This document shows, in pieces, positions 9,234 to 19,390 of a stretch of DNA of 64,000 bases (position 1 is the stretch's first letter; every line of letters starts with the position of its first letter). Source of the stretch: Kofleriaceae bacterium. Its GTDB lineage: Bacteria > Myxococcota_A > Polyangia > Haliangiales > Haliangiaceae. Location of the stretch: contig JAGPCY010000035.1 in the NCBI GenBank assembly GCA_018057825.1, positions 38,724 through 102,723 of the forward strand. The letters are read 5' to 3'. Both the position numbers and the translations under genes were made by a program. The notes beneath the pieces are model-generated. The model had not been told where the DNA came from. It saw nothing but the letters and a program-made list of their open reading frames with translations, and did no database searches.

Positions 9234-11762
9234 TCACGGGGTGGTCGGCGGCGAATCGGGCGCTGGAGGCGACTCGGTCGGCGAGTCCGTCGGCTTGTCG
9301 GTCGGCTTGTCCGTCGGCTTGTCGGTCGGCTTGTCCGTCGGCTTGTCGGTCGGCGCGCCCGAGCCGTTCTCGGGCGGCGTCGGCCCGGCGCCCCCGCCCC
9401 CCAGCCGCTCGAGCTGACGCTTGATGCGATCGTCGTCGGGGTAGATGTCGAGGTAGCGCTTGTAGGCCTCGATCGCGAGGTCGACGCGCCCCTGCTGCTG
9501 GTAGGCCTCGGCGACCCCGCGCAGCGCGTCCTTGTTGCGCGGCGACAGCGCCAGCGCGGTGCGGAACTTCGACTGGGCGGCGTGGAACTGCTTGGTGTCG
9601 ATGTGGCAGTAGCCCATGCCGATCAGGGCCTCGACGCCCGACGGCTTCTCGTCGAGAGCCTTGGAGTAGTACGGCATGGCCTGACCGCAATCGACCTCGG
9701 CCAGCTTGTCGGCCTTGGCCACCAGGCGATCGTAGGGATCGCCGGAGCCCGACGGCACGACCACACTCGAGCCCGCGCCTGAGCCGCTGCCAGAGCCCGT
9801 GCCGCTGCCGGCGCCCGAGCCGCTGCCCGCGCCGGCGTCGACAGGTTGATCTTCGGGCGGCATCGGATCGTCGCCGCCGACCCCGCCGACCTTGGCGAGG
9901 AGCGCCTTGGCCGCGGCGTGATCGGGCTGGGCCGCGAGGATCGCGTCGCACGCAGTGCGCGCGGCGTCGGCCTGGTTCTTCGCCGCGGCCAGGCGCGCCG
10001 CCAGCCAGCGGCCGCGAACGTCGCCCGACTGCTCGAGGGCGTTGGCGCCGGTGTCGACCGCGGCGATCGCGGTGCCGGCGCGGGTGTGGTCCTTGTCGCG
10101 CAGCGCGAGCTGCGCCTCGACCAGCGCGATCTCGACGCGGTCGGCGTCGGTCGGAGCCGCGGCCCGCGCGGCGTCGAGGTAGCGGTTGACGTCCTTGGCC
10201 GGCTTGCCCTGCAGGCGCAGGACGTCGGCCATCGCGACGTTGGCCAGGGCCGCGGCGGCCGGAGTGGCGCTCGCCGCCTTCTGCGCGCGCTGCGCGAGGG
10301 CCAGGGCGGCCAGCGTCAGCTTGCGCCGCTCCTCGCGGACCTTGTCGGCGGTCTTGCGATCGTCGACCAGGGCGGCCTCGTCGTCGGCGAGCTGGGCCTG
10401 AGCCGTCAGGAGCCGAGCTCGCATCGCCAGGGCCTGGGCGTCCTCGCCACCGGCGTCGGCCAGCCCCTTGTCGGCAGCGATCAGCGCCGGCGCGGCGTCG
10501 CGGCCGAGCTGGGTGCGGGCGCCCTCGAGGAGCTCGGCCAGGCCGTCGGCGACCGCGGCGTCGGGGCCCGGAGCGGCGCCGGCGTCGGCCATCGCGACCA
10601 CGGGCGCTGCGGCATCCGCCGTCGACGCGCTGCCGCCGTCCTCGGTCTTGCTCGGCCTGAGGAACATGAAGTAGACGACCGCGGCCGCCGCGCCGATCAC
10701 CACCAACGAACCCAGCGCGATCCATAGCCCGGCGCCGCTCTTCTTCGGCGGCGGCAGATCATTGCCGTACGGATCGAAGAGCTCCGGGCCGCTCGACGGT
10801 CCGCCGCGCCGGCCGGCGGTGAACGCGTCGTCGCCGGCGTGCTGGCGGACCACGCCGCCGAAGCCGTCGCCGGTGACCCCAGTCGGGGCCCGGACCACAC
10901 CGCCGCGCGGCCCGGCCTCGGGACCGCCGATCGGCGCGACCGCGTCGTTCGCCCACGCGCCGGTGGCGCGCTCGGGCGGAGCGACGGCTGGCATCGGCGG
11001 GCTGCTCGGCGGCGGGGCTGGGATCGGCGGCGGCATCGGCGCTGGTGCCGCGAGCGGCGCCGCGACCATCGGCCGCGGGGCCAGGACCTGGGGCGCCGGC
11101 ACGTGTGCCGGAACGTGGGGGGCCGGCACGTGAGGAGGCGGCGCCGGCGGAACCGCGCTCGGCGGGCGCGGCGCGCGGATCGGCTCGACCACGGTCTCGC
11201 GCTCGGGCAGCTTGACCGCGCCCATGCCGGCCACGGTGGCGCGGGGCGGCTCGACCGCCGGCATGCGCGGCGGGGTGATCTGCTGGGACGCCCGGGCCTC
11301 GCGGGCCTCCTCGGCGACGACGAAGAACGACGCCAGCTCGGCGATGTCGCCCAGCCGCTTCCAGGTCTTGCCGCTGCGCGAGATCATCGAGTCGCGCGAC
11401 ACCTGGCCGGCGATGATCCACTGCTGCAGGGTGGCGAGCTCGCGGCAGGTCCGGGTCTCGCCGTTGTCCAGGCGCAAGATCCAGTTGCGCTCACCGTCGA
11501 TCGGCCCCGAGCCCGACTGCGGTCGCGGCTCGGGCACGGCGGAGCCCGCCCGCGGCGGGGACCCGGCTGGCGGGGGCCCACCCGGCGGCGGCACGCTTGG
11601 CGGAGCGCTGCGCACCGCCGGGATCCCGTTCTGGGTCGGCGAGCGCTTGCGGATCTTGAACATGTGCCCGCACGTCGTGCACTTGACGGTCACCCCACCC
11701 GGCTTGAGGCGGGACTCGTCAAGCTCGTACTCGGTGTTGCACTTCTCGCAGCGGACGTCCAT
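9234..11762 (-). CDS. MJ0042 zinc-ribbon, GYF_2-like, single-TM and TPR protein
   Basis: 842 residues from the ATG giving MDVRCEKCNTEYELDE; an in-frame GTG or ATG 27 bp upstream is less likely, because this family starts directly at the zinc ribbon. Order: CxxC...CxxC MJ0042 zinc ribbon (residues 4-38); a GYF_2-like domain (about 90-150); a long Pro/Ala-rich linker; one membrane helix (LWIALGSLVVIGAAAAVVYF); periplasmic TPR repeats. It ends in a low-complexity TDKP tandem repeat. Similar proteins in myxobacteria are associated with gliding motility or envelope complexes (family knowledge), but the specific role here is unknown. It is divergent from the PilZ gene, with about 96 bp between starts, which could reflect a shared c-di-GMP/motility theme (inference). 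Confidence 0.75.
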   Translation of the reverse strand: MDVRCEKCNTEYELDESRLKPGGVTVKCTTCGHMFKIRKRSPTQNGIPAVRSAPPSVPPPGGPPPAGSPPRAGSAVPEPRPQSGSGPIDGERNWILRLDNGETRTCRELATLQQWIIAGQVSRDSMISRSGKTWKRLGDIAELASFFVVAEEAREARASQQITPPRMPAVEPPRATVAGMGAVKLPERETVVEPIRAPRPPSAVPPAPPPHVPAPHVPAHVPAPQVLAPRPMVAAPLAAPAPMPPPIPAPPPSSPPMPAVAPPERATGAWANDAVAPIGGPEAGPRGGVVRAPTGVTGDGFGGVVRQHAGDDAFTAGRRGGPSSGPELFDPYGNDLPPPKKSGAGLWIALGSLVVIGAAAAVVYFMFLRPSKTEDGGSASTADAAAPVVAMADAGAAPGPDAAVADGLAELLEGARTQLGRDAAPALIAADKGLADAGGEDAQALAMRARLLTAQAQLADDEAALVDDRKTADKVREERRKLTLAALALAQRAQKAASATPAAAALANVAMADVLRLQGKPAKDVNRYLDAARAAAPTDADRVEIALVEAQLALRDKDHTRAGTAIAAVDTGANALEQSGDVRGRWLAARLAAAKNQADAARTACDAILAAQPDHAAAKALLAKVGGVGGDDPMPPEDQPVDAGAGSGSGAGSGTGSGSGSGAGSSVVVPSGSGDPYDRLVAKADKLAEVDCGQAMPYYSKALDEKPSGVEALIGMGYCHIDTKQFHAAQSKFRTALALSPRNKDALRGVAEAYQQQGRVDLAIEAYKRYLDIYPDDDRIKRQLERLGGGGAGPTPPENGSGAPTDKPTDKPTDKPTDKPTDKPTDSPTESPPAPDSPPTTP
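9278..9357. repeat. Tandem 12/24-bp coding repeat (TDKP)n
   Basis: Direct repeats of GTCGGCTTGTC(C/G) on the + strand encode TDKP units near the C-terminus of the zinc-ribbon/TPR protein. About five to six units are seen; copy number may vary by slippage. Confidence 0.85.
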
Positions 11763-11858
11763 CGCGGGGTACGACTCCACCCCGGACATAACACGGCGCC
11801 GACGACAATTCTATCGGCCCGGCGGTCCAGCGTCGCGCCGCGGTGGTACGGTCGGCGG

Positions 11859-12227
11859 GTGTCAGCCTCGGCTACCCAGCGCGACGGCGAGCGCGTCGCC
11901 ATCGACGCCTTCGTCAAGGCCGCTGCCGGGGACACCGAGCTGGTGTTCCGGGTCCGCGACCTGTCGCGCTCGGGGCTGTTTCTCTACACCAAGGTCGCGC
12001 GGGCCTACCCGTTCCGTCCCGGCACCACCCTGACCCTCGAGCTGTTCGACTTCGATCAGACGATCGCGCTCAAGGTCGTGGTGGCGCGGGTGGTCGAGCC
12101 GGGGAGCCCCGAGGCCGAGTCCGCGCCGACCGGCTTCGGCGTCCGGATCGTCGACGCGGACGACGCGACCCGCGACCGCCTCGAGGCGATGATCGCCCGC
12201 ATCAAGGCAGCCGGCGCGTTGTATTGA
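11859..12227 (+). CDS. PilZ-domain c-di-GMP-binding protein
   Basis: 122 residues from a GTG start. Both PilZ ligand motifs are intact: RxxxR (QRDGERVAID, near residues 8-17) and the D/NxSxxG motif (RDLSRSGLFL). This is a stand-alone PilZ domain of normal size that probably binds c-di-GMP and acts through protein contacts in the cytoplasm. The end of the gene abuts the double-hairpin repeat (3 bp from the stop codon). Confidence 0.88.
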   Translation: MSASATQRDGERVAIDAFVKAAAGDTELVFRVRDLSRSGLFLYTKVARAYPFRPGTTLTLELFDFDQTIALKVVVARVVEPGSPEAESAPTGFGVRIVDADDATRDRLEAMIARIKAAGALY

Positions 12228-12229
12228 TT

Positions 12230-12506
12230 GGGGAGGTTTGTCACCAAACCTCCCCTCGCTGGGGCGTAGCCCCAGCGAGCCTCCCCTCCGAGACGCCTCC
12301 CTCCGGTCGGCTGGACGTTCAGCGCAGGTTCGGGAGACCTCGCTGCTTCTTGCGGGGAGGTTTGTCACCAAACCTCCCCTCGCTGGGGCGTAGCCCCAGC
12401 GAGCCTCCCCTCCGAGACGCCTCCCTCCGGTCGGCTGGAGGTTCAGCGTAGGTTGAGGAGACCTCGGGCCAGACGGGGACGGGGCGCTGGAGGTTCAGCG
12501 TAGGGC
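12230..12506. repeat. Double-hairpin intergenic repeat, cluster 1 (two full units plus a remnant)
   Basis: Two direct copies with a 124-bp period begin at 12230 and 12354. Each has a perfect 11-bp stem (GGGGAGGTTTG/CAAACCTCCCC) with a TCAC loop (GTGA on the minus strand), followed immediately by a perfect 10-bp stem (TCGCTGGGGC/GCCCCAGCGA) with a 3-nt loop. A conserved tail containing CCTCCCTCCGGTCGGCTGG follows, then GGTTCAGCGTAGGTT. A remnant of the tail recurs near 12487-12506. The cluster fills the gap between the convergent PilZ and LTD genes. The same element occurs inverted at about 34.95-35.37 kb. Confidence 0.92.
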
Positions 12507-12524
12507 ACGGGGCGCAGCGCCGAG

Positions 12525-15500
12525 TCACGGGCAGGCGTTGGTGGCGCCCGGGGTCGGTGGGGTGGCGACGAAGGCGCCGCTGCCCTCGGGGCATCGGCTG
12601 GCGGAGGCGACGTGGGTGGTCCAGGTGTGGTGGTCGACCCGGACGTCGGTGGGGGTCGACAGGACGATCGAGTCGGCGCTGCCCAGGCCATAGGGCAGGC
12701 GCAGCGCGGCGGCGCTGGTGTCGCCCTCGATGAGGAGGCGAGCGCCAGCGGCGATGGTGGTGCCAGGCGGCAGCACGAGGACGTGGGTCGGATCGTTGTC
12801 GGTGAGCTTCCAGCCCGAGAGGTCGACCGCGGTGGCGCCGAGGTTGATCAGCTCGACGAAGTCGGCGCCCGACGAGTTGACCTCGTTCACCCGGATCGCG
12901 CTCTGACCGGGCACCGGCGCGGGCTCGACCTCGAGGGCGGCGCGGTCGTGGCGGACGGCGAAGGTCGCGGCGGCGCCGTTGCCGTTGTCGTTGACCACCC
13001 ACAGCGCACCGTCGGCCAGCGCCAGGCCCTCGAGGCGCTCCTGATCGAAGCGGAACCGGCCGGCCAGCAGATCGACGGCGCGCACCTTGTCGACCGGATC
13101 GGTCGGCACGTCGGCGGTGCCCGAGGCCAGGCGGAACACCATCACCGCCTTGGTCGCCGCCTCGCCGGCCCAGCCGCCGTCGCGCTCGATCACCGCCAGG
13201 CGATCGCCGCCGACGGCGAGCAGCTCGGACAGCGACTGCACCCCGGCCGCGCCGCCGCGGTCGGGGTCGAGGGTGTAGAAGAACCAGCGCCAGGTGTCGG
13301 TGGCCGGCGTGTACTCGCCGATCCGGGTCCGCCGGCCGTCGGTGGTGAGGCCGCGCTGCAGGGCGACGTAGATCCGCAGCCCGACGCCGGCGCCGAGCGT
13401 GGCCACGCCCTCGAAGCCATCGCCGGTGACCGCGGTCCAGTCGACCGCGCCGGCCACCGCGCCGCACGGCAGATCGACGATGCCGTCACCGCCGAACCGC
13501 GGATCCAAGCGCCCGGCGAGATCGAAGAACAAGAGGCGGTTGCTCTGCGCCGAGCCGACGCAGGGCGCGGCGGCGCCGTTGCCGGCGACGCCCTCGCTCG
13601 CCACCACCAGGCCGCCGTCGGGTAGGACCGCGAGCCCTTCGGGATCGTAGCCGGTCAGCGGTTGCCCGGCGGCGTCGCGCAGCAGGCGCTCGCCGATCAC
13701 CTGGAGCCGACGCGCGCCGTGATCGAACCACAGCGACCACACCCGAGCCGCGCCGTAGGCGTTGTCGGGCATCGCCAGCACGAGCCCGGTCGCCGGGTCG
13801 GGGGCCAGCGCGCCGATGGCGCCGAAGCCCAACCCGTCCGACGCCAGATCGTAGACCCCGGGGCCGTGGCCGGCCTCGCTGGGATCGGTGACCGCCTGGT
13901 AGATCCACAGGCCGCCGCCGGTGACGTCACCCTCGCCGCCGACCACGACCAACCCGCGGGCCGAGATCGCCACCGCGCTCTCCGGTCGCATCGGCGCGCC
14001 CAGGACCTGGCGGATCGCCGGCGCGGTGGGCGTCGACAGATCGAGCACGAACAGCGCGCTCGAGCGCTCGGCCAAGACGAAGCCGTACTCGGTGCCGCCG
14101 AACTGACCGACCGCGCAGCCCTCGGGCTCGATGCCGCGGTTGGCCGAGCGACGATCCGGATAGACCCCAGCGCGGACCGCGGCCCACTCGAGGGCGTCGC
14201 CGCTGTCGTAGACCCGATCGCCGGCCAGGTTGAACACCGAGAAGCCGCGGCCACCGCTGTACAGCCCGGCGGCGAACGCGCCGTTGGCGACGTCGCCTTC
14301 GTTGGCGGTGAGGACGTGGCTGCCGTCGGCGAACAGGCACGCGGCGTCAGGCTGCAGTTGCCCGACGAAGCCGGTGGCGGTGAAGTCGATCGCGCGATCG
14401 TTGGCCAGATCGGCGCGGCCATGGCGCGACGTGCCGGCGTCGACGTAGCGGACCACGGTCGCGGTCGTCAGATCGATGATCGCGAGGACGTTGTTCTCCT
14501 GCAGCGTGACCACCGCGGTCTGGCCGTCGGGCGTGAGGTCGACGTACTCCGGCTGGGGATCGGTCGGCTGGTTGCCGACGGTCGGCGCCAGCGCGATGGT
14601 GACGACCGTCGACGCGCTCGGGTTCGCGGCGTTGATGGTCACGACCTGCACCGAGCCGGGGCGGGCCTGCGCCACCGCGTTGCCGTCGGGATCCTCCTCG
14701 TCCTCGATCGCGACGACCGCGCGCGTGCCGTCGGGGGTCAGATGGACGCTGTCGGGGCCGACCCCGATGGCGACCGCCCCCGCGATCGTGCGGGTCGCCA
14801 TCGCGATGAAGACCAGGGCGCCAGGGTCGGCCCGGCCGATCGGATCGGCGGTGTCCTTGACCGCGACGACCGCGTAGCGGCCGTCGGGGGTGATCGCCAC
14901 CGAGGTCGGCTCGCCGCGACCGCTGGCGACGCTGCCGGCGACGTCGACCACGCCGAGCGCGGTGGGGCGCCGCGGATCGCTCACGTCGGCGAACCCGACG
15001 TCGCCCGCGTCGCCGCTGGTGTACGCCAGGGTCCGGCCGTCAGGGGAGGCGGCGACGATCTCGGCCACCGGCCCGGTCGACAGCGCCAGCCGACCGATGA
15101 GCTGAAAGCCGGCGATCGCCGGGTCGCCGTCGTCGCCATCGCACACGTAGGCGGTCGAGCTGATCTCGGCCGGATCGAGGACGCCGTCGCCGTCGTCGTC
15201 GACGCCGGTGTCGACGCGATGGCCGCCGGACGGGCAGTGGGCGCCGGGGGGCTCGGGCGTGACGTCGATGAGGACATCGTCGCCGTCGGTGCCGTCAGTG
15301 CCGTCAGTGCCGTCGGTGCCGTCGGTGCCGTCGGCGCCATCGCCGCCGTCGCACACGAAGGTCGTGGTGTCGACCTCGTCGGCGTCGAGCCGACCATCGC
15401 CGTCGTCGTCGCGGCCGGCGTCGATGCGCGTGCCGCCGACCGGGCAGTTGCTGCCTGCCGGCTCGTCGGTGAAGCCGAGGAGCGCCCCGGGGGCGCCGTC

Positions 15501-15560
15501 GGCGGCGCATCCGGCGAGGATCGCGGCCAGGGCCGCGAGGGGAAGCGAGCGAGAGAGCAT
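12525..15560 (-). CDS. Lipoprotein with DUF7151-like repeats, esterase-like beta-propeller and C-terminal lamin-tail (LTD) domain
   Basis: About 1011 residues from the ATG giving MLSRSLPLAALAAILAGC, an ideal lipoprotein signal (LAGC, C18); a GTG 33 bp upstream has a GAGGG-like site and is the alternative. After the signal there are two DUF7151-type units (CPxGGxRxDxGxDDDGDGxLDxxE), separated by a collagen-like GTD repeat. A long region resembling phytase/esterase-like or choice-of-anchor beta-propellers follows. The end is an LTD domain (INEVNSSGADFVELINLG...LSGWKLTD). It is predicted to be a surface-exposed lipoprotein, possibly calcium-binding. The substrate is unknown. Confidence 0.8.
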   Translation of the reverse strand: MLSRSLPLAALAAILAGCAADGAPGALLGFTDEPAGSNCPVGGTRIDAGRDDDGDGRLDADEVDTTTFVCDGGDGADGTDGTDGTDGTDGTDGDDVLIDVTPEPPGAHCPSGGHRVDTGVDDDGDGVLDPAEISSTAYVCDGDDGDPAIAGFQLIGRLALSTGPVAEIVAASPDGRTLAYTSGDAGDVGFADVSDPRRPTALGVVDVAGSVASGRGEPTSVAITPDGRYAVVAVKDTADPIGRADPGALVFIAMATRTIAGAVAIGVGPDSVHLTPDGTRAVVAIEDEEDPDGNAVAQARPGSVQVVTINAANPSASTVVTIALAPTVGNQPTDPQPEYVDLTPDGQTAVVTLQENNVLAIIDLTTATVVRYVDAGTSRHGRADLANDRAIDFTATGFVGQLQPDAACLFADGSHVLTANEGDVANGAFAAGLYSGGRGFSVFNLAGDRVYDSGDALEWAAVRAGVYPDRRSANRGIEPEGCAVGQFGGTEYGFVLAERSSALFVLDLSTPTAPAIRQVLGAPMRPESAVAISARGLVVVGGEGDVTGGGLWIYQAVTDPSEAGHGPGVYDLASDGLGFGAIGALAPDPATGLVLAMPDNAYGAARVWSLWFDHGARRLQVIGERLLRDAAGQPLTGYDPEGLAVLPDGGLVVASEGVAGNGAAAPCVGSAQSNRLLFFDLAGRLDPRFGGDGIVDLPCGAVAGAVDWTAVTGDGFEGVATLGAGVGLRIYVALQRGLTTDGRRTRIGEYTPATDTWRWFFYTLDPDRGGAAGVQSLSELLAVGGDRLAVIERDGGWAGEAATKAVMVFRLASGTADVPTDPVDKVRAVDLLAGRFRFDQERLEGLALADGALWVVNDNGNGAAATFAVRHDRAALEVEPAPVPGQSAIRVNEVNSSGADFVELINLGATAVDLSGWKLTDNDPTHVLVLPPGTTIAAGARLLIEGDTSAAALRLPYGLGSADSIVLSTPTDVRVDHHTWTTHVASASRCPEGSGAFVATPPTPGATNACP

Positions 15561-15645
15561 GGCCGGGACCGTGGCGCGGCCGCTTGACAGCACCGCCCTC
15601 GCCGCGTGACGCCTGCGCGACGTCGTGAGTTCGGTTGGCGCGGTC

Positions 15646-16596
15646 TCACCGCGACCGCCGCCGCGGGGGCGGCGTCGCCAGGGCTGCGACGCGGGCGCGC
15701 GCCGCGGTGACCAGCTCGTCGACCACCGGTCGCGCCGGCGCCGAGCGCCAGCGGGCCGCGAACACCGGGATGGTCGGCAGGGTGACCGCGTTCAGGCGAC
15801 GCAGGCGGCCGGCGGCGAGGTGGGGCGCGGCGGTCACGTCGGGCAAGACGGTCAAGAGCAACCCGGCCAGCGCGACCTGCAGGTTCGAGCCGAGCATCGT
15901 GATGCGCATGCCGATCGCGCGCGGCCGATCGGCCGGCCAGCCGTCCTGGACCCGACCGCTGTCCCCGACCTGCGGCACCGAGAACGGGTGCTCGGCGATC
16001 GCCGCCGCGTCGACCCGCCGGGCCGCGAACAGCGGGTGACCGCGTCCGCAGTACACCGACGCGCCCAGGGTCCCCAGGCGCTCGACTGCGATCTCGTCGG
16101 TCGTGAGCTCCTCGTAGTAGAAGGCTAGATCGAGCAGGCCGCGCGCCAGGAGCGCGTGGGCCGCGGCCGGCCCCTCGACCTGATGGATCGGCAGGAGCGC
16201 CGGCGCGTCCGCCTTGGCCGCGATCAGGATCGGCACGACGACGTGCTCGGTCAGGACCCCGAGCGACGCGACCCGCAGCGGCCCGGCGTGGCCCGGCTCG
16301 GTGCCGGTGGCCAACCCGGCCTCGACCGCGCGGGTGGCGGCCCGGGTGGCGTCGCGCAGCGCGGCCCCGGCGCCGGTCAGGACCAGCCGCCGGCCGACCC
16401 GATCGAACAGCGGCGCGCCCAGGCGATCCTCGAGGAGCCCGAGGGTCCGCGACACCGCCGCCGGGGTCAGGCGCAGGCGGCGCGCCGCGCCGACCACCGA
16501 GCCGACCTCGGCGATCTCGACGAAGGTCGGCAGCCAGTTCCAGATCTGCCGTCGCACGGCGTCGGTCAGGGTCAGCGGCGCTGCGGGAGCGGCCAT
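15646..16596 (-). CDS. LysR-family transcriptional regulator
   Basis: 316 residues, normal for the family. The N-terminal winged helix-turn-helix (FVEIAEVGSVVGAARRLRLTPAAVSRTLGLLEDRLGAPLFDR, split here as residues about 25-67) is characteristic, followed by a periplasmic-binding-protein-like effector domain. It is transcribed divergently from a WD-like lipoprotein gene across 94 bp that are clearly more AT-rich than their surroundings, consistent with an autoregulated divergent promoter. The effector is unknown. Confidence 0.9.
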   Translation of the reverse strand: MAAPAAPLTLTDAVRRQIWNWLPTFVEIAEVGSVVGAARRLRLTPAAVSRTLGLLEDRLGAPLFDRVGRRLVLTGAGAALRDATRAATRAVEAGLATGTEPGHAGPLRVASLGVLTEHVVVPILIAAKADAPALLPIHQVEGPAAAHALLARGLLDLAFYYEELTTDEIAVERLGTLGASVYCGRGHPLFAARRVDAAAIAEHPFSVPQVGDSGRVQDGWPADRPRAIGMRITMLGSNLQVALAGLLLTVLPDVTAAPHLAAGRLRRLNAVTLPTIPVFAARWRSAPARPVVDELVTAARARVAALATPPPRRRSR

Positions 16597-16690
16597 ACGA
16601 CGACGCTACCAGGCCATCTTCAGGATTCCTTTACGATCGGAAAAGATTATCTCGCTTTCGTCGAGAGCGCGGAGGCGCCAGGCTGACCTC
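16597..16690. promoter_or_regulatory. Divergent promoter/operator between LysR regulator and lipoprotein gene
   Basis: This AT-enriched intergenic stretch contains a TTCC-N9-GGAA dyad (16626-16642), flanked by ATCTT (16616-16620) and AAGAT (16643-16647). LysR proteins usually bind such dyads between divergent genes. The assignment to this regulator is inferred from position. Confidence 0.45.
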
Positions 16691-17773
16691 ATGACCCACC
16701 TCGTTCGCTGGCTGTCACGCGCCCTGCCCTGCGTCGCCGTCGTCACCGCGGCCTGCACCGAACCGGCCCCCGAGCCGCCACCCGAGCCGCCGCCGCCGCG
16801 GACCTCGCCCCTGGCGGCGTGCGCCGATCCGGCGGTCCCGCTCACCCAGCGCTGGCAGGTCGACAACCTCCATGCTCCGGTCACCGCGATCGCCACCAGC
16901 GGCGCGACGCTGGTGGTCGGCAGCGCCGACGGCGCGGTCAAGCTGTGGCACCTGTCGACCACCGGCGCGATCGAGCGGCGCCCCGGCTACGGCACCCCGC
17001 TGCGCGAGGCCGGCCCGACGGTCGCCACCTTGGCCGCCACCGCCGACGGCGCCCTGGCCGCGGTCGATCAGGGCGGCGCGGCCACGGCCTGGCGCCTCGA
17101 TGGCACGCCGCTCGGCGGTGCGGCGACCGCGGTGCCCGGGCGCCCGGTCGGCGCCGCCCTCGCCCCCGGCGGCGAGCTGCTGGCGGTCGCCGGCGACGAC
17201 CTGCGGACCCAGCTCACGGTGGTCGACCTGACCGCCGGCACCGCGACCGCCGCCACGCCGACCTGGCTCTGGCACACGACGACCGCCGCGGTCACCACCG
17301 AGCGCGTGGTCGCGGTCGGCGACTGGTACGGCTGCCCGGCGATCGAGACCCGGCCGCGCGGCGACCTGACGGCGAACCGCTACTGGGACGACTGCAACGG
17401 CGCCGGTGGCGCGCTCCGACAAGGCTGGTTCCGCGCGCTGGCGCTGACCGCCGATGGCCGCGGCGCGATCGCGGCCGGCGATCGCCTGCTGGCCCGCTTC
17501 GACCTCGACGATCTGACCGCGGGGCCGCGGGCAGTCGCCACCGTCGACGTCGACCTGCGCCGGGTGGTGATCCTCGAGGCCGACGGCCTCCTCGTCACCC
17601 TCGGCGGCACCGGCGACGGCACCGCGCTGACCTGGTGGCGGCTCGAGGATCTAGTGGCGCTGCGGACCGAGCCGGTCGAGGCGGACGTCGACCTCGCGGT
17701 CGAGCCGACGACGGGCGTCGCGATCCTGGTGGCCGCCAGCGGGGTCATCACCGGGCTGGCGTGCGCGCCGTAG
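16691..17773 (+). CDS. Lipoprotein with WD40/quinoprotein-like beta-propeller
   Basis: 360 residues from the ATG giving MTHLVRWLSRALPC. The signal ends in VTAAC (C22), so it is a predicted lipoprotein, followed by a Pro/Glu linker. The rest consists of repeating strands with WD-like elements (VVGSADGAVKLWHLSTTG, ALAAVDQGGAATAWRLDG), as in WD40 or PQQ-like propellers. It is a likely binding scaffold rather than an enzyme; the partner is unknown. Its stop codon is followed 2 bp later by a hexanucleotide array. It is divergent from the LysR gene and may be under its control. Confidence 0.7.
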   Translation: MTHLVRWLSRALPCVAVVTAACTEPAPEPPPEPPPPRTSPLAACADPAVPLTQRWQVDNLHAPVTAIATSGATLVVGSADGAVKLWHLSTTGAIERRPGYGTPLREAGPTVATLAATADGALAAVDQGGAATAWRLDGTPLGGAATAVPGRPVGAALAPGGELLAVAGDDLRTQLTVVDLTAGTATAATPTWLWHTTTAAVTTERVVAVGDWYGCPAIETRPRGDLTANRYWDDCNGAGGALRQGWFRALALTADGRGAIAAGDRLLARFDLDDLTAGPRAVATVDVDLRRVVILEADGLLVTLGGTGDGTALTWWRLEDLVALRTEPVEADVDLAVEPTTGVAILVAASGVITGLACAP

Positions 17774-17774
17774 G

Positions 17775-17936
17775 CGGAGACCGAGACCGAGACCGAGTCC
17801 GAGACCGAGGCCGAACCCGAGACCGAGACCGAGACCGAGACCGAGGCCGAGACCGAGACCGAGACCGAGGCCGAGACCGAGACCGAGACCGAGGCAGAGA
17901 CCGAGACCGAGGCCGAGACCGAGACCGAGGCCGAGG
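17775..17936. repeat. (GAGRCC)n hexanucleotide array A
   Basis: About 27 near-perfect units of GAGACC, GAGGCC and variants fill the whole gap between two convergent genes, running from 2 bp after one stop codon up to the stop codon of the other. The purine-rich units lie on the + strand. Three other arrays with the same unit occur in the window. Confidence 0.95.
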
Positions 17937-19331
<1,395 letters not shown>

Positions 19332-19390
19332 CGCGATGGTACACGCGCCCGGACGTGCCAGGGCGCCGCCCGTCGCTATACTGGCCCGCC

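Noticed and set aside
15561..15593. GTG start giving 11 extra residues on the LTD lipoprotein
   Set aside because: It has a GAGGG-like site, but the downstream ATG gives a compact, ideal lipoprotein signal; kept only as an alternative.
17775..17936. CRISPR-like array
   Set aside because: Units are 6 bp with no spacers; it is a microsatellite.
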